This document shows, in pieces, positions 31,640 through 33,676 of a stretch of DNA of 33,676 bases. The number at the start of each line of letters is the position of its first letter. Within the stretch, counting starts at the first letter, position 1. A program made the position numbers and the translations under genes. The notes under the pieces were generated by a model. That model was not told the DNA's origin, made no database searches, and saw only the letters and a list, made by a program, of their open reading frames with translations. This DNA comes from Priapulus caudatus (Eukaryota > Priapulida > Priapulimorpha > Priapulimorphida > Priapulidae). The DNA lies in NCBI RefSeq assembly GCF_000485595.1, contig NW_014577244.1, forward strand, positions 586,928 through 620,603, given 5' to 3'.

Positions 31640-31945
31640 TCTTCTGCTTGCATCATATGAGCAAAAATACGACAATACCGCATATACGCTCTCCTATGAA
31701 CACCATTTGTCATAGAAACAATTCTTATATAGACACAATATTAGGCGAGTTTAACTTTCGTTCCGCTTTAACAGGCTGAAATTTACTGGCTTGCGTTCAA
31801 TAATAGCGCTCCTAAACTCCTGCTGATGGCGGCACAAAGCACATACAACAATACTTTGTCATAGGAAGAATCTTCGCTATGACAAATAGTGTCAGAGGAA
31901 AGGCGTATAGCGTATGTCGTAATTTGCATAGATGAATAAAGCATT
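31640..31945. mobile_element. Copy B of MITE M1
   Basis: Counterpart of 25060-25404 in the second repeat, with many small indels. One CTATGACAAATACG module of copy A is missing here. Confidence 0.7.
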
Positions 31946-32129
31946 TAACAGGGCTAAACTATTTGACATGCAGCTTCTTATGCATATTATTATCTCCATT
32001 CATTCAATTGAATACACTAATCCGGTTATGCCCTGTCCCAATCTCCCGGACTTTTACCAGCGATTCCCTACGCCCAAGCGAAACGCCTCGTAGGCCTTCC
32101 GCCCGTGCATATTCATTCTCAAGCTATAC

Positions 32130-32242
32130 TTGGGATCGCATGAATGTGTACCTCTCCGTCACTTCGCAGACTAATAGCGGTGGGCCTCTACTAAACCCTA
32201 CTCTCGACTCGTATGAAGCCGTCTCAAGGCAGAGTAGCAGTA
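32130..32242 (-). pseudogene. Frameshifted copy of a ligand-binding exon (copy B)
   Basis: This is the counterpart of 25572-25680, 113 bases against 109. It has several one-base insertions and deletions in the LVEAHRIG and SDEYTF stretches. A short piece encoding ETASYES remains open. The splice sites are altered by inserted bases. Confidence 0.65.
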
Positions 32243-32649
32243 GCTAGAAAAAAAGTTTTAGCGCATTTACATACCCTGCGAGGATGTACTTGTTTCAAGT
32301 CGCGTCAGGTGCTAAGTCACTTTAGACGGCCCTAAATTGAGCCAAAACACATCAAAAATCGTTAAATATTTCGCAAGCAAAGTAGACACGCGTGCGTTGA
32401 TATATCTGGTTAAAAAATATACCCGTTCGTTCCTTTGCGTTACGAAACGTTCATAAACATGACTAGTTTGTGCGAAAACGCTGGTAAGCCATTTAAGTCA
32501 ACGCTAAAATTATTACAAGCAAAAACACTGAGAGCGGAGAACCGGCCGACCGAGCTGCCGGAAAACGACAAAAGGTGGTCGTCCCAAGCTTTTGTCAGCA
32601 AACACAGTTTCATAATAAAACAACATCCAATGTGACGTGAATATCAAAA

Positions 32650-32965
32650 TGTTCTGCTAAGGCATGCTATGACAAATCGGCGTAACATAGCCATAATTTA
32701 TACCCTCTCCATATGACAACTAATATATTTGTCAACCTAGGAAAATTCTTCCTAATACAAATATTGTTGTATGTGGTGTGCGCATCAATAAGGAGTTTAG
32801 GCGGCGCTATATAAAGCGCAAGCAAGTGCATTTCAGGCTGTAAAGGCGAACGAAGTTGACGCGCCAGTATATTGTCAATAGGAAAATCATTCTATAAATA
32901 GTGGCCATAGAAGAGCGTATATGCCGTATGTCGTATTTAGTCATAGATGCAAGCAGAACAAGCTG
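32650..32965. mobile_element. Copy B of MITE M2
   Basis: Counterpart of 26031-26345, with many small indels. The left end is heavily altered (AATCGGCGTAACATAGCC). Confidence 0.7.
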
Positions 32966-32981
32966 CGCGCGTCCGCACGCC

Positions 32982-33192
32982 CTCGACCGTCATCCGCCAT
33001 GGCGCGCACGACGTCGGCAATCCTGCGTGTCGGTCACGCGAACGTTCATGTTGTCGGTTCTCAGGTGGATGTGGCCTGTCTGACGGGATCCGACGCCGTC
33101 CAGCCTCGGCGTTTGCCAACACCCCGGCGAACCGACAAACGGTATCATTGCCGCGCCTCGCCGCGCTGAGGCCATATGGCGTGCCGTTCCAG
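32982..33192 (-). pseudogene. Fuller copy of the ligand-binding exon, with indels (copy B)
   Basis: This copy is longer than copy A. After acceptor TTTGCTGTAG the minus strand reads WNGTPYGLSAARRGNDTVCR and FAGVLANA, then continues into the part shared with copy A (HLRTDNM, RVTD). W at the start and a conserved VCRFAG-like strand suit the middle of an ANF-receptor domain. Several extra bases, including at the donor (CGAG then GGCGTG), break the frame. It is the only place in the window where the 5' part of this exon is seen. Confidence 0.55.
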
Positions 33193-33676
33193 CTACAGCA
33201 AACCCCTACATGCATCGGCAGCGCAGAATGATAGATAAATGCGAAATAGGGTTAAATTTCCATATTAAATAATAACTAAGTCTATTTAATTACCACTAAT
33301 ATTATTATAATTATAATTATAATTGTTAATATTCTCTATTATTAATGTTAATTCCCTAACTGGGGAATTAATCCACCAGCAGAGAATCGTTTATGATTCT
33401 ATATAGCAACGTATCTGCGTGCTTGGGGAAACTGTTGGGCTCCCATGCCGTTTGCATATCGGCTGCCGCAAGGACTTATATTTGTGCCCTATTATCTCAC
33501 GCACTGCCAAGTGTTTATTAATTTGCGTGAGTCACCAGAAGTTGAGACCCGTTTGCAGGTCACCATTGTTTTGTGAAAATCTCCCAAACCATTTAAAAAA
33601 AAAACGAAAAAAGGTAGGAAAAAAATAAGGAAAAAAACCAAATAAAAAAAAAACTAAAAAAGGAAGGAAAAAACTA
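33193..33676. other. AT-rich right end, A-rich edge
   Basis: Probably intron upstream of the exon at 32982-33192. The minus strand at 33420-33480 has a short reading (LAAADMQTAW) that might belong to an earlier ligand-binding exon, but I cannot support it. The last 85 bases are A-rich with G/C interruptions, which may be an edge artefact. Confidence 0.3.

Larger units (their letters stand above)
30996..33116 (+). repeat. Second direct repeat, copy B
   Basis: 2121 bases against 2003 in copy A. The excess is spread as one- and two-base insertions. The exons are frameshifted, but the right-hand exon continues past the end of copy A's homology. Confidence 0.95.
1483..33192 (-). other. Partial receptor guanylyl cyclase gene (extent of recognised exons)
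   Basis: This span covers all recognised exons of one minus-strand gene for a membrane receptor guanylyl cyclase, the class that binds an extracellular ligand and makes cGMP. Recognised parts, N to C, are ANF-receptor ligand-binding exons, a membrane-proximal Cys motif, a juxtamembrane segment with the family-typical LWKI-SEDI pattern, and the first part of the kinase-homology domain. Phases agree across the junctions 33 kb to 26.4 kb to 25.6 kb to 24.9 kb to 14.3 kb to 13.9 kb to 13.6 kb, and between 11.5 kb and 1.5 kb. The N-terminus, most of the kinase-homology domain and the cyclase domain are not in the window. Several exons occur twice because of two direct duplications, so the gene as written could not give one continuous mRNA without skipping one set of copies. 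Confidence 0.8.

Noticed and set aside
33419-33628. 69-codon plus-strand ORF and a possible minus-strand receptor exon
   Set aside because: No clear acceptor or donor, and the family match on the minus strand needs frame changes. The A-rich end may be artefactual.

Overview
The window looks like invertebrate nuclear DNA. Short coding exons are separated by long AT-rich introns with GT/AG borders, and these are surrounded by microsatellites, a minisatellite, foldback/MITE elements, a Ty3/gypsy fragment and a decayed DNA transposon. There is no operon-like gene packing and no ribosome binding sites. An arthropod, perhaps a chelicerate, is my guess for the host, but the sequence does not fix the taxon. 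I saw no RNA genes.

The one host gene I can reconstruct is on the minus strand and spans almost the whole window: a membrane receptor guanylyl cyclase (natriuretic-peptide-receptor type). Read right to left, exons encode the ligand-binding (ANF-receptor) domain (32982-33192, 25572-25680, 24829-24922, 14176-14310, 13867-13991), the membrane-proximal Cys segment (13470-13592), a possible membrane exon (12894-12954), the juxtamembrane region (11998-12153), and the start of the kinase-homology domain (11529-11717 and 1483-1587). Intron phases match at nearly every junction. The cyclase catalytic domain and the N-terminus lie outside the window.

Two large direct duplications break the gene. (i) About 9.3 kb at 2160-11335 is repeated at 11495-20875. 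It carries six exons, a 59-bp minisatellite, polypurine tracts and a rearranged gypsy fragment. (ii) About 2.0 kb at 24500-26502 is repeated at 30996-33116. It carries the ligand-binding exons and paired MITEs. The copies differ mainly by single-base indels, and the indel type changes along each copy: the right part of copy 2 of the first repeat is about 7% longer than its partner, and copy 2 of the second repeat about 6% longer. I read this as unpolished long-read sequence or an assembly-level duplication more readily than as biological decay, although a true recent tandem duplication is not excluded.

The unique middle (20.9-24.5 kb) holds two foldback elements, a TTAG/TTGG tetranucleotide block, a perfect 40-bp palindrome, a CAG/CAA tract and a CpG-rich block. 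Between the two copies of the second repeat lies the most interesting unit: a 3.8-kb element with about 50-bp terminal inverted repeats, dense oppositely oriented TTACG/CGTAA subterminal motifs, and a decayed minus-strand ORF of a repeated metazoan protein family with a Cys-rich C-terminus. At the far left, two TTAA-flanked MITEs stand back to back and share one TTAA.
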